Both the position numbers and the translations under genes were made by a program. Shown here piece by piece: positions 17,751 through 26,186 of a DNA stretch of 64,000 nucleotides. The DNA comes from CAYSLU01 sp964431965 (lineage in GTDB: Bacteria; Verrucomicrobiota; Kiritimatiellia; CAIKKV01; CAYSLU01). Below the pieces are notes generated by a model. It saw nothing but the letters and a program-made list of their open reading frames with translations, had not been told where the DNA came from and did not search any database. The stretch spans positions 1-64,000 of the forward strand of contig CAYSLU010000019.1 of NCBI GenBank assembly GCA_964431965.1. The letters run 5' to 3'. Within the stretch, counting starts at the first letter, position 1; each line of letters starts with the position of its first letter.

Positions 17751-17985
17751 TTCACCACACGGAGACAAGGAGCGGACCCGAACACGGAGACTCGCGAATG
17801 GCGGCAGCCCGCTGCCGCGGCCTGCCGCCATTCACTCGCAGTTGGTCGGGGAGAGGAAGGAGCCGGAACAGGCACTCCTCAGCCTCCCCATAGCACGCGA
17901 GAGAACGACGGCCTGTGCCGGCAGCGCCGGACAGGCCGTCGTTGTCGAGCCTCCGTGTCCTTCTTCTCCGGGTCTCCGTGGTTCA
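17751..17985. repeat. Hairpin-rich palindromic intergenic element
   Basis: The 17689-18248 stretch has no convincing gene. Its core looks palindromic: CCACACGGAGAC (about 17755) is mirrored by GTCTCCGTGG (about 17972). Inside are two strong hairpins: AATGGCGGCAG ... CTGCCGCCATT near 17798-17834, and AACGACGGCCTG ... CAGGCCGTCGTT near 17902-17943. CACGGAGAC-type words are common in dispersed repeats of PVC genomes. It is probably a decayed MITE-like or REP-like element. Confidence 0.5.
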
Positions 17986-18248
17986 ATTCTGCTCTCCCCT
18001 TTGTGTCTGGCCAACGTCTGCTTCTCCCATTTCGACCGTAACCGCCCATGCCTCCGGCGGTTGTTGGCACAGCACCTTTCGGGCCAATCCTCGGTTCGAT
18101 ATTGCCGAGCTTGTCATCTGCGCGAAAACAGCGGCCCGGGAACGTCCACCGCAAAACCGTATTTGATGACCATGCTGGTCTCAACACATTATCTATGAAT
18201 CGATTATGACTCTCCTGTCCGGCCTGCCTCGGTTTCTCCGCGCTCCAG

Positions 18249-18264
18249 TGGCATGGGTACTGCT
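18249..18264 (+). promoter_or_regulatory. Sigma-54 (-24/-12) promoter
   Basis: TGGCATGGGTACTGCT has GG at -24 and GC at -12 with exactly ten bases between them. The predicted start of transcription is near 18276, leaving a leader of about 34 bases with GCGAGG before the ATG at 18310. A sigma-54 activator gene lies at 26.5-27.9 kb. Confidence 0.6.
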
Positions 18265-18309
18265 AGCTAAGGGTATGCAGAGAGTGAACCCAAAGCGAGG
18301 CGACAGACC

Positions 18310-19953
18310 ATGCGAGCGGCGATCACAGGCAGGGCGGGAATGGCCAAGTGGCTGGCCATCTGCCTGCTGGCGTTTGGGGCGGACGCCCCGGCCGTGTCCA
18401 TCTCGATCGCGTGGGACATGCCCACCGGGAACACGGACGGCACGCCGCTCACGGATCTGGCCGGCTCCAAGCTCTACTACGGATCGGCCAGCCGCTCCTA
18501 CACCGAGGTGATCGATGCCGGCACATCTACGAGCACCGTGGTGTCGGGCCTTGAGGACGGCCTGACCTATTACTTCGCCATCACGGCGTACAACACGACG
18601 AGCAACGAGAGCGCCTTCTCGGCGGAGCTGGTCTGGACGTGCGTGGAGCCTCCGACGGTCACGTCCGTCGTGGCCCGCTTCAACCCGACGCTGATCCAGG
18701 TGCACCTGAGCGAGCCGGTGAAGGCCGCTGAGGCCGGCGATCCCGCCCGCTACACGCTGGACGGGGGAATCGCCGTGGCCAGCGCCGCGCTGGAGGCCGG
18801 CGGACGGACGATCCTGCTCCGCACGACGTCCGCCATGACGGACGGGCAGACCTACACCCTTCGGCTGAACGACATCGCGGACATCGGCGGCACGGCGATC
18901 GATCCGGCCAATGCCTGCACATTCCGATTTGAAGCCGATGTAGCGACGGGCCTCGCGGCCTGCTGGCGCTTGGATGATGGAGCGGGAACAACGGCAGCCG
19001 ATGACCGGCACGTGGCGGACGGAGCGCTCGTGGGCGGCGCCGCATGGGCCGCCGGCCGCCAGGGCACAGCGGTCCGCTTCGACGGGGCCGACGACTACAT
19101 TGCAGCCGGCCGATCCGATCCCGCCACCGGGGACATGACCGTCTGCGCGTGGCTGCTCTGGAGCGGCGGCAGCGGCAGCGCACAGACCATCGCGGCCAAG
19201 CGAGACGCACGAACGGACGCGGGCATGCGCTGGAGCGCCGGGCTGACAGCCGCCGGCCAGGTGCGGTTCGAGGGACCTCTTTCGGGCACGACCTTCGCCT
19301 ACACGCCGCCCGTGGGACAATGGGTGCATCTCGCGATCGTGAAATCCGGAACCTTGGCCACGCTCTATGTCAACGGGACCCCCGCGGGAAGCGGGCCGGC
19401 CTCCTTCGGCTCCGGCAGCAACGCGCTGCTGACGATCGGCGGCCTGGCGGGCGCCGCCGCGACATTCAACGGGTCGATCGACGAGGCGCGAATCTACAGT
19501 CGAGCCGTTACCGGCGATGAGATCCGGCAGGTCGCCGCCCTCACGGGCGGCGGGGGCGATCTGGACGGCGACGGAATCGCCGACCAGTGGACGCTGGCCT
19601 GCTTCGGCGCCGAGTCGGAGGCGGGCGGCGGGGCATCGGATCCGGACGGAGACGGAGTCGCGAACGTGGCGGAATTCATCGCCGGGACGGACCCGCTGGA
19701 TCCGGGCAGCGCACCCACGCTCCTGATCGGCCTGGCAGACGGCTCGCCCCGCGTCTCGTTCACTGCATACGCCGCGGCCGGAGCGGGATATCAGGGCCGC
19801 AGCCGGTACTACTCGCTCGAGCAGCAAGACCTGTCTTCCGGCTCCGCATGGCAGACCGTGTCCGGCATGAGCCGCATTCCGGCGACAGGGCAGATGGTAT
19901 ACCATGCCGGCCAGGGCGGACTTGCCTATCGCACCCGGATCTCTCTCGAATAG
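18310..19953 (+). CDS. Exported FN3/LamG-domain protein with calcium-binding repeats
   Basis: 547 aa. A signal peptide (hydrophobic AKWLAICLLAFG, about residues 12-22) is followed by a fibronectin type III domain (about 30-115, ending LTYYFAITAYNTTSNESAFS) and a second beta domain with VRV-type ends (about 120-210). Next comes a LamG/concanavalin-like jelly roll (about 215-410: GTAVRFDGADDYIAAG ... GSIDEARIYSRAVTGDEI), then thrombospondin/dockerin-like DLDGDGIADQW and DPDGDGVANVAEF calcium loops. No C-terminal sorting motif is present. It is a secreted, probably glycan-binding or matrix protein. It converges with prsT (9 bases between stops) and has a sigma-54-type promoter, so it may belong to the same regulon as the sorting substrates. 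Confidence 0.75.
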   Translation: MRAAITGRAGMAKWLAICLLAFGADAPAVSISIAWDMPTGNTDGTPLTDLAGSKLYYGSASRSYTEVIDAGTSTSTVVSGLEDGLTYYFAITAYNTTSNESAFSAELVWTCVEPPTVTSVVARFNPTLIQVHLSEPVKAAEAGDPARYTLDGGIAVASAALEAGGRTILLRTTSAMTDGQTYTLRLNDIADIGGTAIDPANACTFRFEADVATGLAACWRLDDGAGTTAADDRHVADGALVGGAAWAAGRQGTAVRFDGADDYIAAGRSDPATGDMTVCAWLLWSGGSGSAQTIAAKRDARTDAGMRWSAGLTAAGQVRFEGPLSGTTFAYTPPVGQWVHLAIVKSGTLATLYVNGTPAGSGPASFGSGSNALLTIGGLAGAAATFNGSIDEARIYSRAVTGDEIRQVAALTGGGGDLDGDGIADQWTLACFGAESEAGGGASDPDGDGVANVAEFIAGTDPLDPGSAPTLLIGLADGSPRVSFTAYAAAGAGYQGRSRYYSLEQQDLSSGSAWQTVSGMSRIPATGQMVYHAGQGGLAYRTRISLE

Positions 19954-19962
19954 GCCTCGGGC

Positions 19963-22900
19963 CTACTTCGCCATTCCGGCCAGCGCCTTGCGCGCCTCTT
20001 CGGCTTCCGGGAAGTCGGCCTTCAGATTCAGCGCCGCCTGCAGGTCGCGACGGGCTCCATCCCGATTGCCGGACTTGAGTCGCGCCATGCCCAGGTAGAA
20101 CCGAACGCGCGCGTCTGTACCCATGGCGGCCGAACTCTCCTCCAGCAGGCGGATGGCCCATTCGTTCTCCCCACGCGCGTACACGATCCTCCCCAGCACG
20201 GCCGCCGCGCCGGGGTCAGCCGGCATCACGTCCCGGGCCTTCATCGCCAGCTTGAACGCCTCATCAAGGCTGCGTCGCTGATCGGCCAGGATCCCCGCCA
20301 GGTTGCGAGCGGCTGGCGCGAAGCCCGGCACGCGCCCGACGATATCGCGGTAGATGGCCTGGGCCTTGTCCGTCGCCGCCGCACGCTCATGCACCGCCGC
20401 GGTGGCCATGAGCGCCGCGACATCCTGCGGATCAGCCGCCAAGGCCGCACTCGCCGCATCCAGAGCGCCGACGGCGCCCGGGTCGCCCAGTACCCGCATC
20501 ATATCGAGAAACCGCTCGGCGGCCGCCTGCTCTGGGAAGCGGCCTCCCGGCTTCAACGCCGAGCGGACGCCGCGCTCGGCGGCCGCCACATCCCCCATCA
20601 TGAACCGGGCCAAGGCCAGGCGGTACTGGACCGTCGCGTTGGTCGGCGCCGCGGACGCGCTCTCGCCCAGAAGGCTGGCGGCCCACTTGTAGTCGCCGGT
20701 CCGGTAGGCCGCCCATCCCAGGAGCGCGGCGATCCGGGGATCGGTCGGCCGCGTCTCGCGCGCCTGCTTCGCCAGGGCCAAGGCGCCCCCCGCATCGCCG
20801 GCCTCCAGCCGAATCTCCGCGAGCGCGGTGATCGCCGGGACGTACTGGGGATTCGCGGCGACCGCCTTCTCGTAAAGCTCACGCGCCGCTCGCAACTCGC
20901 CGGCGCTGCGGTGGGCGGCGGCCGCCCGCACCAGAAGCGGCACGCTGTTCGGCGACTGAGCCAGAAGCGATTCGAGCTTCGCCAGATCCGCCTTGCCGAC
21001 GGACGCGGCGTCGAGCTGCAGAATCGACCGCATCTCCTCCGCGCGCTCTCGCCCGGCAAACTTGGCGCTCCCCGAAAGCGCGCGATCAAGAGCCTTCCGG
21101 GCCGCCTCTTCGTCGCCCATCGCACTGTGGGCCATCCCCAGGTGGAACTGGATTTCGGACTGGTCGGGCAGCTTGTCGGCGCTCTCCTGAAGCAGGGTCA
21201 GGGCCCACTTCGGGTCGCCGCTCTGAAGAGCGATCCAGCCGAGGGTGTCGGCCGCATACGGATCGTTCGGCGCGAGCTCCCGCGCTCTCTTGGCGAGCTC
21301 GAATCCGCGCTCCCGCTTGCCCAGATACTCCGCGCAGATATAGGCGAGGTTATTGGCAGCCCCCGCGGCCTTCGGATTCACCTGCAGGATGCTCTCGAAG
21401 CGATCCGCCGCCTTGGCCCACTGCTCCTTCCGCTGGTACAGCATGCCCGCCATCATGAGCGCCGTGACATCCTTGGGCCGGACCTCCAGCCCCTTCTCAA
21501 GCTCCTGAAGCGCTTCGTCATCCCGGCCGGACGCCGCCAGGCAGTAGCTGAGCGCGATGTAGGCGCCCAAGTAGTCCGAATCGATCTCGATCGCCTTCTG
21601 GAGCGCCTCCTCCGCCTTCGCCCACTCCTTCCGGGACATGAGGATATTGCCCAGCAGATACCGGAGCGGCGCCGCGTCCGGCTGCTGCCCGATCCGCTTC
21701 AAGATCCGCTCCTGGGCCACCTCGAACCGTCCGGCCGCCAGATCGATCGCAACCAGCTGGATCAGGGGCTCATAGAACGTCGGGGCCATCTGAAGCGCAG
21801 CGGAAAAGCACTGGACCGCTTCATCGATCTTGCCCTGCTGACGCAACGCCATCCCAAGGAGATGCAGGGGCTGCGGGGCCTTGGGAGCCAGTTCCACGAC
21901 TTTCCGGAACTCGGCCACAGCGCTCTCGGGTGCCCCCTGCATGCGGTACGCGCTGCCGAGCAGCACGCGGGCACGAATCTGGCTCGGATCCCGCTCGACC
22001 AGCTTGCGCATGCTCTCGATCCCGGAATCGACATTGCCCGCCCGCAGGTTGAGCTCCGCCAGCAGGTACTGGGCGTCGATGTTGTCGGGTTCGAAGCCGA
22101 CGGCGATCTTCATCTCGTCCAGAGCCTTCCGGAGCTCGCCGTCTGCCACGAGGGCTCCCGCCAGCTGGAGGCGGATCTGGATGGCGCGGGGATAAGTGGC
22201 CAGCAGTTTTCGGCAGTCATCGATCACGTCCTTGGTCTGCCCCTTTATGATCTTCAGACGGCCCCGGAGGAGGATGGCCTGGATGTATTCGGGCTCCGCC
22301 TTCAGGATGCGGTCTACAATCCGCGCGCAGGCATCATGCTCGCCCTTGGCGAAGTTCAGCTCGGCAAGCGCGTACCATCCGGGAAGGAATTCGGGCGTGC
22401 TGGCGGTCAACCCCTCCAGAATCTTCCGGCCGTCCTCGATCTTTCCGGTTCGAATCCGGTAGTCCGCCAGCTTCAGCCGGATCGCCGAATTCGTCGGCGA
22501 CGCATCGGACGCCGCCTGGTAGGAGAGGCCCGCCTTCTCGACCTCGCCCTTGAGCATCAGGAAGTCCGCGAATGCCACATGCGTCTCACCGGCCTTCGGG
22601 TCCAGCTGCACGGCCTTCTCGAATGCCTGGCCGGCGCCCGCGAGGTCCTGCTTCTGGAGCAGGAGCGCCCCCATCGCCAGCTGAAACCGCGCGTGCGAGC
22701 CGAACTGCGAGTCGAGCGACTTCAGCCGTCGGATCCCCTCGTCCGCCCGCTTGGGGTTGCAGCATGCACCGGCCCACAGCATGAGCGCATCGAAGTTCCC
22801 GGGCTCCTTAGCCAGCACGAACTCGATCTCTTTCCGGGCCTCCTCCGAGTTTCCAGTCACCAGGTAGAGCGCCCCCAGCTTCATGCGCAGATCGAGGTTG

Positions 22901-23193
22901 TTCGGCTCTCCGTCCCGAGCCATGACGAGCAGCGGGTACGCCTGCCGAACGTTGCGCAGGCTGTAGTAAGCCAGCCCCAGCTGCCGGATCGCCGGGCGGT
23001 TCGTCGGGGCCAACCGCAGCACATTCGCGTACTCGATCACGGCGGAGCGGTAGTTCCCCTTCGCGAAATACCGGTCGCCTTTCGCCATATGACGGGCTTG
23101 GGTGGCCTCACGGGTGCACCCGCACGTCATCGCAACAAGCATCCCCAGCACCAGAATGTGTGCGCCCCGATACTTGATCATAGTCTTGTGCAT
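19963..23193 (-). CDS. prsT: PEP-CTERM-system TPR lipoprotein PrsT
   Basis: 1076 aa. A signal peptide (MHKTMIKYRGAHILVLGMLV) leads to a lipobox-like AMTCGC, so it is probably an envelope lipoprotein. The rest is continuous tetratricopeptide repeats, for example FAKGNYRSAVIEYANVLRLAPTN, YRMQGAPESAVAEFRKVVELAP and SRKEWAKAEEALQKAIEIDSD. This is the layout of PrsT, the TPR lipoprotein found with exosortases and PrsK/PrsR in Gram-negative bacteria, where it is thought to serve export or assembly of exopolysaccharide and sorted proteins. Upstream in-frame codons are rejected because they lie inside the exosortase gene. AGGAGGG precedes the start. It lies 50 bases downstream of the exosortase gene. 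Confidence 0.82.
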   Translation of the reverse strand: MHKTMIKYRGAHILVLGMLVAMTCGCTREATQARHMAKGDRYFAKGNYRSAVIEYANVLRLAPTNRPAIRQLGLAYYSLRNVRQAYPLLVMARDGEPNNLDLRMKLGALYLVTGNSEEARKEIEFVLAKEPGNFDALMLWAGACCNPKRADEGIRRLKSLDSQFGSHARFQLAMGALLLQKQDLAGAGQAFEKAVQLDPKAGETHVAFADFLMLKGEVEKAGLSYQAASDASPTNSAIRLKLADYRIRTGKIEDGRKILEGLTASTPEFLPGWYALAELNFAKGEHDACARIVDRILKAEPEYIQAILLRGRLKIIKGQTKDVIDDCRKLLATYPRAIQIRLQLAGALVADGELRKALDEMKIAVGFEPDNIDAQYLLAELNLRAGNVDSGIESMRKLVERDPSQIRARVLLGSAYRMQGAPESAVAEFRKVVELAPKAPQPLHLLGMALRQQGKIDEAVQCFSAALQMAPTFYEPLIQLVAIDLAAGRFEVAQERILKRIGQQPDAAPLRYLLGNILMSRKEWAKAEEALQKAIEIDSDYLGAYIALSYCLAASGRDDEALQELEKGLEVRPKDVTALMMAGMLYQRKEQWAKAADRFESILQVNPKAAGAANNLAYICAEYLGKRERGFELAKRARELAPNDPYAADTLGWIALQSGDPKWALTLLQESADKLPDQSEIQFHLGMAHSAMGDEEAARKALDRALSGSAKFAGRERAEEMRSILQLDAASVGKADLAKLESLLAQSPNSVPLLVRAAAAHRSAGELRAARELYEKAVAANPQYVPAITALAEIRLEAGDAGGALALAKQARETRPTDPRIAALLGWAAYRTGDYKWAASLLGESASAAPTNATVQYRLALARFMMGDVAAAERGVRSALKPGGRFPEQAAAERFLDMMRVLGDPGAVGALDAASAALAADPQDVAALMATAAVHERAAATDKAQAIYRDIVGRVPGFAPAARNLAGILADQRRSLDEAFKLAMKARDVMPADPGAAAVLGRIVYARGENEWAIRLLEESSAAMGTDARVRFYLGMARLKSGNRDGARRDLQAALNLKADFPEAEEARKALAGMAK

Positions 23194-23243
23194 GTCCAAT
23201 CCCTCCTCGAAACCCTCCGCACTCCCCCGTCCAGGCCGATTCT

Positions 23244-24164
23244 TCATGGCCCCGCACCTGCGGAATCTCGGTCCGACCGGCGGTTGACGCCGGTCCGGGT
23301 CTCCCCTCGCCGAAGCGCCAGCAGGACTCCAAACAACACCGCCAGCGATAGAACGAAGAAGATGGGTCCCCCTTGGTGGTGCAGGGGGCCATCGATGATC
23401 CCCGGGTCCACCTTCTCCGTGAGCGTCGAGATCACCGTCACGCGGAAGCCGTTCCGCAGCACGCCGATGGGCAGGATCGACAAGACCAGAGCCAGACGTC
23501 GCCATGGGGATGCCAGGAACAGATGGCTGGCCAGCAGGCCGGTGATGATCAGAACCAGGCTGGAGTGAATGCCGCTGCACTCCTCGGCCACCTCCACGAC
23601 AAGCGTGGGGAAACGGAACGTCAATCCCTCGCGGTACATCGGAAGGTCGACCAGCCGCAGCATCATATACGCCGCGTCCGCCGACCATTCCTGGAGCCAC
23701 ACGCTGAACCCGCGCAGGAAGCTCGTCGGCAGGGGAACCATGAAGAGGAGCATGAACAGCGGAAACCAGAACGCCCGAAGTCCGGGCACACCAAAAGCCA
23801 GCGCGGAGATGCCCGCGGTGCCGAGGACGAAGGCCAGGATCAAGGGGCTCAAGACGTCATTGATCCTGGTGGCCGACGCGAGATGCGACGCCGTCTGGCT
23901 GTACAGGAGCGCACCCGCGGCAGCAACCGCCAACCCTGTCCCCCAACCCCAGGCCGGCGGGCCAGCGGCCAGGAGCCTCCGATCACGAGCCGCCAGCCAT
24001 GCCGAGATGAACGGGATGAGCAGGATGTAGGACTGCAGGTTCGAAGCCAAGGCAAAGCGAGCCACTTCCGCCAGTGGAACCGCGAACACAATAATCCACA
24101 GAATTTCCAGCGTGGCAAACCGCCGGATCGCGCTTCGACTGGCTCTGCCGGCATCATCCCCCAT
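23244..24164 (-). CDS. xrtC: Exosortase, XrtC (VPDSG-CTERM) type
   Basis: 306 aa polytopic membrane transpeptidase with about eight helices. The predicted exosortase catalytic set is intact: Cys196 in VEVAEECSGIHSSLVL, arginines 237/241 in LRNGFRVTVISTL, and His262/263 in HHQGGPIFFVLSL. Exosortases cut C-terminal sorting tails and pass the protein to an envelope acceptor. The XrtC subtype is inferred because both local substrates carry VPDSG-CTERM-like tails. The ATG at 24164 is chosen (GGGGAGT upstream); an ATG farther up would add a poorly hydrophobic, atypical extension. A CGATACGACGTTT box matching those of the substrate genes lies 80-100 bases upstream. Confidence 0.88.
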   Translation of the reverse strand: MGDDAGRASRSAIRRFATLEILWIIVFAVPLAEVARFALASNLQSYILLIPFISAWLAARDRRLLAAGPPAWGWGTGLAVAAAGALLYSQTASHLASATRINDVLSPLILAFVLGTAGISALAFGVPGLRAFWFPLFMLLFMVPLPTSFLRGFSVWLQEWSADAAYMMLRLVDLPMYREGLTFRFPTLVVEVAEECSGIHSSLVLIITGLLASHLFLASPWRRLALVLSILPIGVLRNGFRVTVISTLTEKVDPGIIDGPLHHQGGPIFFVLSLAVLFGVLLALRRGETRTGVNRRSDRDSAGAGP

Positions 24165-24242
24165 CAACTGGACTCCCCGGATGCAACGACCGTGGCAGCG
24201 GTCCGAACGCTCGACACCTGTCGGTGCCCCATCGACCGCGCC

Positions 24243-24266
24243 CATAAGGTCGATACGACGTTTACA
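24243..24266 (-). promoter_or_regulatory. Candidate PrsR-binding box upstream of the exosortase gene
   Basis: On the plus strand the core CGATACGACGTTT matches 12 of 13 bases of the box ahead of the 24403-25113 gene, in the same orientation relative to the gene. A TAA lies just upstream, as in the other two boxes, but with one base more spacing. Confidence 0.5.
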
Positions 24267-24340
24267 CGAACGAGCAGTCTCCTGCAAGCGCCGCGATGGG
24301 CCGTATCGATGGGCTGCCCTTGCACCGGCATGTTACGTCC

Positions 24341-24378
24341 AAACGAAAAGGCGCCCACCGGACCGTCCGGTGGGCGCC
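24341..24378 (-). terminator. Rho-independent terminator of VPDSG-CTERM gene 1
   Basis: A perfect 13-bp stem (24350-24362 with 24366-24378) closes a 3-base loop. Read on the minus strand it is followed by TTTTCGTTT. The stem sequence GCGCCCACCGGA is shared with the terminator of the paralogous gene at 25392, so it was duplicated with the gene or is a recruited repeat. Confidence 0.9.
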
Positions 24379-24402
24379 TCGTGCGATCATCTGCAATCAG
24401 AC

Positions 24403-25113
24403 TTACCGGCTCTTCCGGCCAACCAAGCCCATGCCCATCAGAGCCATGCCGAGCAGCGCAACCGTCGCTCCCGCGTCGGGAAGAACTTGGGTCGGGTCAC
24501 GGGTCATCACGAGCTGGGACTGATAGTTCCGGTCCTGCCCGTTCACGGTCAGCGTCAGGTTCAGCACCTGCACAGCGCCGACCGTGTCATCGGCCTGAGC
24601 CAAGCCAAGGCTGGCGAACTGCTTCCCCGCCCCGACCAAGCTGTTGTAGAAGATGTTGCCGGCGGATATGGAATTGATCTCCTGCTCCAAGTACCAGATG
24701 CACTCCTGCAGAGCGGCAGCCGAAGCGCCCCGGCCAACACCGTAGTTGTAGATCCCGAGCGTGCCGGCCGCAAACCTCGTGTAGAGCCACGCCGTACCCG
24801 CAGACACCGGATCCGGATTCCCGCCGGCATTGCCGCCCGCGATCGCCCCGGCGCCGACCGTATAGTCGTAGACGCCCGGAAGCGAGACGGTCTCAGGCAC
24901 CTCAAGGCAGAATGACTCGAAGCCTTGATTGACCGTCGCCAACGCATTGTAGTAGGTCTCGTAGCCGGTTCCCGCGATGTTGAACTCACCGCCGTTGCCG
25001 GAGAAGTACCCCGGGACTCGGTCGATCGTCAGCGTCACGGCCTTCGCGCTCGGAGCCGCCGCCAGTCCCGCCACCAACACTGCCGCCGCCAACCCTGCCA
25101 GTTTCCTGTTCAT
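24403..25113 (-). CDS. Exported VPDSG-CTERM-type sorting substrate 1, thioester-domain-like
   Basis: 236 aa. Signal peptide to AKA (residue 25). The C-terminus QVLPDAGATVALLGMALMGM then ends GLVGRKSR: a PD(S/A)G-type box, one hydrophobic helix and a basic tail, i.e. a VPDSG-CTERM-like exosortase signal with leucine in place of the box valine. The body has FESFCLEVPE (Cys69) and AALQECIWYLEQEI (Gln136), the spacing and context of Cys-Gln thioester (TED) adhesin domains; this assignment is my inference. It is about two-thirds identical to the neighbour at 25392. GGGAGGT precedes the ATG; a sigma-54 promoter lies 57-72 bases upstream. Probably anchored or released at the cell surface after cleavage by the adjacent exosortase. 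Confidence 0.82.
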   Translation of the reverse strand: MNRKLAGLAAAVLVAGLAAAPSAKAVTLTIDRVPGYFSGNGGEFNIAGTGYETYYNALATVNQGFESFCLEVPETVSLPGVYDYTVGAGAIAGGNAGGNPDPVSAGTAWLYTRFAAGTLGIYNYGVGRGASAAALQECIWYLEQEINSISAGNIFYNSLVGAGKQFASLGLAQADDTVGAVQVLNLTLTVNGQDRNYQSQLVMTRDPTQVLPDAGATVALLGMALMGMGLVGRKSR

Positions 25114-25169
25114 CGCTGACCTCCCTATCGTCTGATGGTTTCTTCTGCAATTCACGGAAGTGTATTTAG

Positions 25170-25185
25170 CACTCGGTGTGCCAAT
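25170..25185 (-). promoter_or_regulatory. Sigma-54 promoter of VPDSG-CTERM gene 1
   Basis: Minus strand reads TGGCACACCGAGTGCT: consensus TGGCAC, five bases, then GTGCT against TTGCW, with the -24 GG and -12 GC at exact spacing. The leader would be about 45 bases. Confidence 0.85.
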
Positions 25186-25280
25186 TCGGTACGCCCAGAC
25201 GCCTTCGTTCTCAACAGACTGAATTCCAGCATGTTGCGAGAAGACGGGATTATTCGGTTTTTTCTACGTCAGGCCGGATA

Positions 25281-25304
25281 CTGTAAACCGATCCGACGTT
25301 TCAG
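25281..25304 (-). promoter_or_regulatory. Candidate PrsR-binding palindrome (gene 1)
   Basis: Imperfect 24-base palindrome, CTGNAA ... TTNCAG at the ends with CGATCCGACGTT in the middle, about 100 bases upstream of the -24 element: the normal distance for an enhancer-binding-protein site. Near-identical sequence occurs ahead of the paralogue at 26294-26317. Confidence 0.65.
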
Positions 25305-25328
25305 CCTTCTGACGGGGGGAGAACCACC

Positions 25329-25366
25329 TTAAAACAGAGGCGCCCACCGGACAATCCGGTGGGCGC
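25329..25366 (-). terminator. Rho-independent terminator of VPDSG-CTERM gene 2
   Basis: A perfect 12-bp stem (25340-25351 with 25355-25366) with loop CAA, followed on the minus strand by CTCTGTTTTAA. The stem matches the terminator of the downstream paralogue almost base for base. Confidence 0.88.
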
Positions 25367-25391
25367 TTGGTCGCAGCCGTCTTGAGTTGTC

Positions 25392-26111
25392 TTACCGGCT
25401 CTTCCGCCCGAAGAAGCCGATGCCCGTCAGTGCCAGACCGAGCAGCGCAACCGTCGCCGCCGCATCCGGGACGCGGGTCGGGGGGCCGGTGAACACGAGC
25501 TGGGACTGACGCTGAACAACCTGCCCGTTCACATTCTGCGTCAGGTTCAGCACCTTGACCGAGCCGACGGTGTCGTTTGCACGAGCCGCCGCCAGACTTC
25601 CGCCGAAGTGCGTCAACACCGCCGAGTAGAACGTGTTGCCACCGATGGAAGTAAGCTCCTGCTCCAGAAACCAGATGCAGTCCTGCAGGAGGCCCGCGGA
25701 GGCATTCCGGCCGCTACCGGGCGTGTAGTTGTAACCCGCCAGCGTTCCGGCCGCGAACTGCGTGTAGATCCACGCCGTTCCGGCAGACACCGGATCCGGA
25801 TTCCCGCCGCCGTAGCCGCCCGCGATCGCCCCGGAGCCGACCGTGTAGTCGTAGACAGCCGGTATCGAGACCGCCTCAGGCTCCTCGATGCAGAACGACT
25901 CGAAACCGGTGACGTTGTACCGGTTAACCGCCGTCGCAGCCGCATTGTAGTACGTCTCGAAGCCGGTGCCTGCAATCGTGAACTCACCGCCGCTGCCCGT
26001 GAAGTGCCCGGACACCCGGTCAATCGTCAGCGACAGCGCCTTCGCGCTCGGAACGGCCGCCAACCCAACCACCATCGCCGCTGCTGCCAGTCCTGCCAGT
26101 CTCTTATTCAT
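25392..26111 (-). CDS. Exported VPDSG-CTERM-type sorting substrate 2, thioester-domain-like
   Basis: 239 aa, paralogue of the 24403 gene. Signal peptide to AKA (residue 25). The sorting tail begins RVPDAAATVALLGLALTG, followed by IGFFGRKSR. The putative thioester pair is Cys74 in FESFCIEEPE and Gln143 in LLQDCIWFLEQEL. The strand pattern DPVSAGTAWIYTQFAAGTL is nearly identical to that of paralogue 1, while the middle and pre-tail regions have diverged and gained a few residues (YNVTG, GYNYTPGSG). GGAAGG precedes the ATG. It has its own sigma-54 promoter, upstream box and terminator, so each paralogue is a separate transcription unit. Confidence 0.83.
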   Translation of the reverse strand: MNKRLAGLAAAAMVVGLAAVPSAKALSLTIDRVSGHFTGSGGEFTIAGTGFETYYNAAATAVNRYNVTGFESFCIEEPEAVSIPAVYDYTVGSGAIAGGYGGGNPDPVSAGTAWIYTQFAAGTLAGYNYTPGSGRNASAGLLQDCIWFLEQELTSIGGNTFYSAVLTHFGGSLAAARANDTVGSVKVLNLTQNVNGQVVQRQSQLVFTGPPTRVPDAAATVALLGLALTGIGFFGRKSR

Positions 26112-26170
26112 TTTCAGCCTTCCTCTCGTCGTCTCAGTTGATCTGCTGCGAACTTGATGAAATAGAGATT

Positions 26171-26186
26171 AGCAACATGCGTGCCA
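26171..26186 (-). promoter_or_regulatory. Sigma-54 promoter of VPDSG-CTERM gene 2
   Basis: Minus strand reads TGGCACGCATGTTGCT, a full match to TGGCACN5TTGCW. The -12 GC would put the transcript start about 50 bases before the ATG. Confidence 0.92.

Noticed and set aside
18120..18170. PrsR-type box upstream of the LamG gene (AACGTCCACCGCAAAACCG region)
   Set aside because: Only partial resemblance to the CGATMCGACGTT core; not enough to call.
20389..23568. Plus-strand frame of about 1000 codons opposite prsT
   Set aside because: Mirror image of the regular TPR codons; composition is not protein-like.
24182..24197. Sigma-54-like TGCCACGGTCGTTGCA upstream of the exosortase gene (minus strand)
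   Set aside because: The nearly invariant -24 GG is GC, and the implied transcript start would fall inside the ribosome-binding site 7-8 bases before the ATG. Kept only as a weak possibility; the box at 24243-24266 is better supported.
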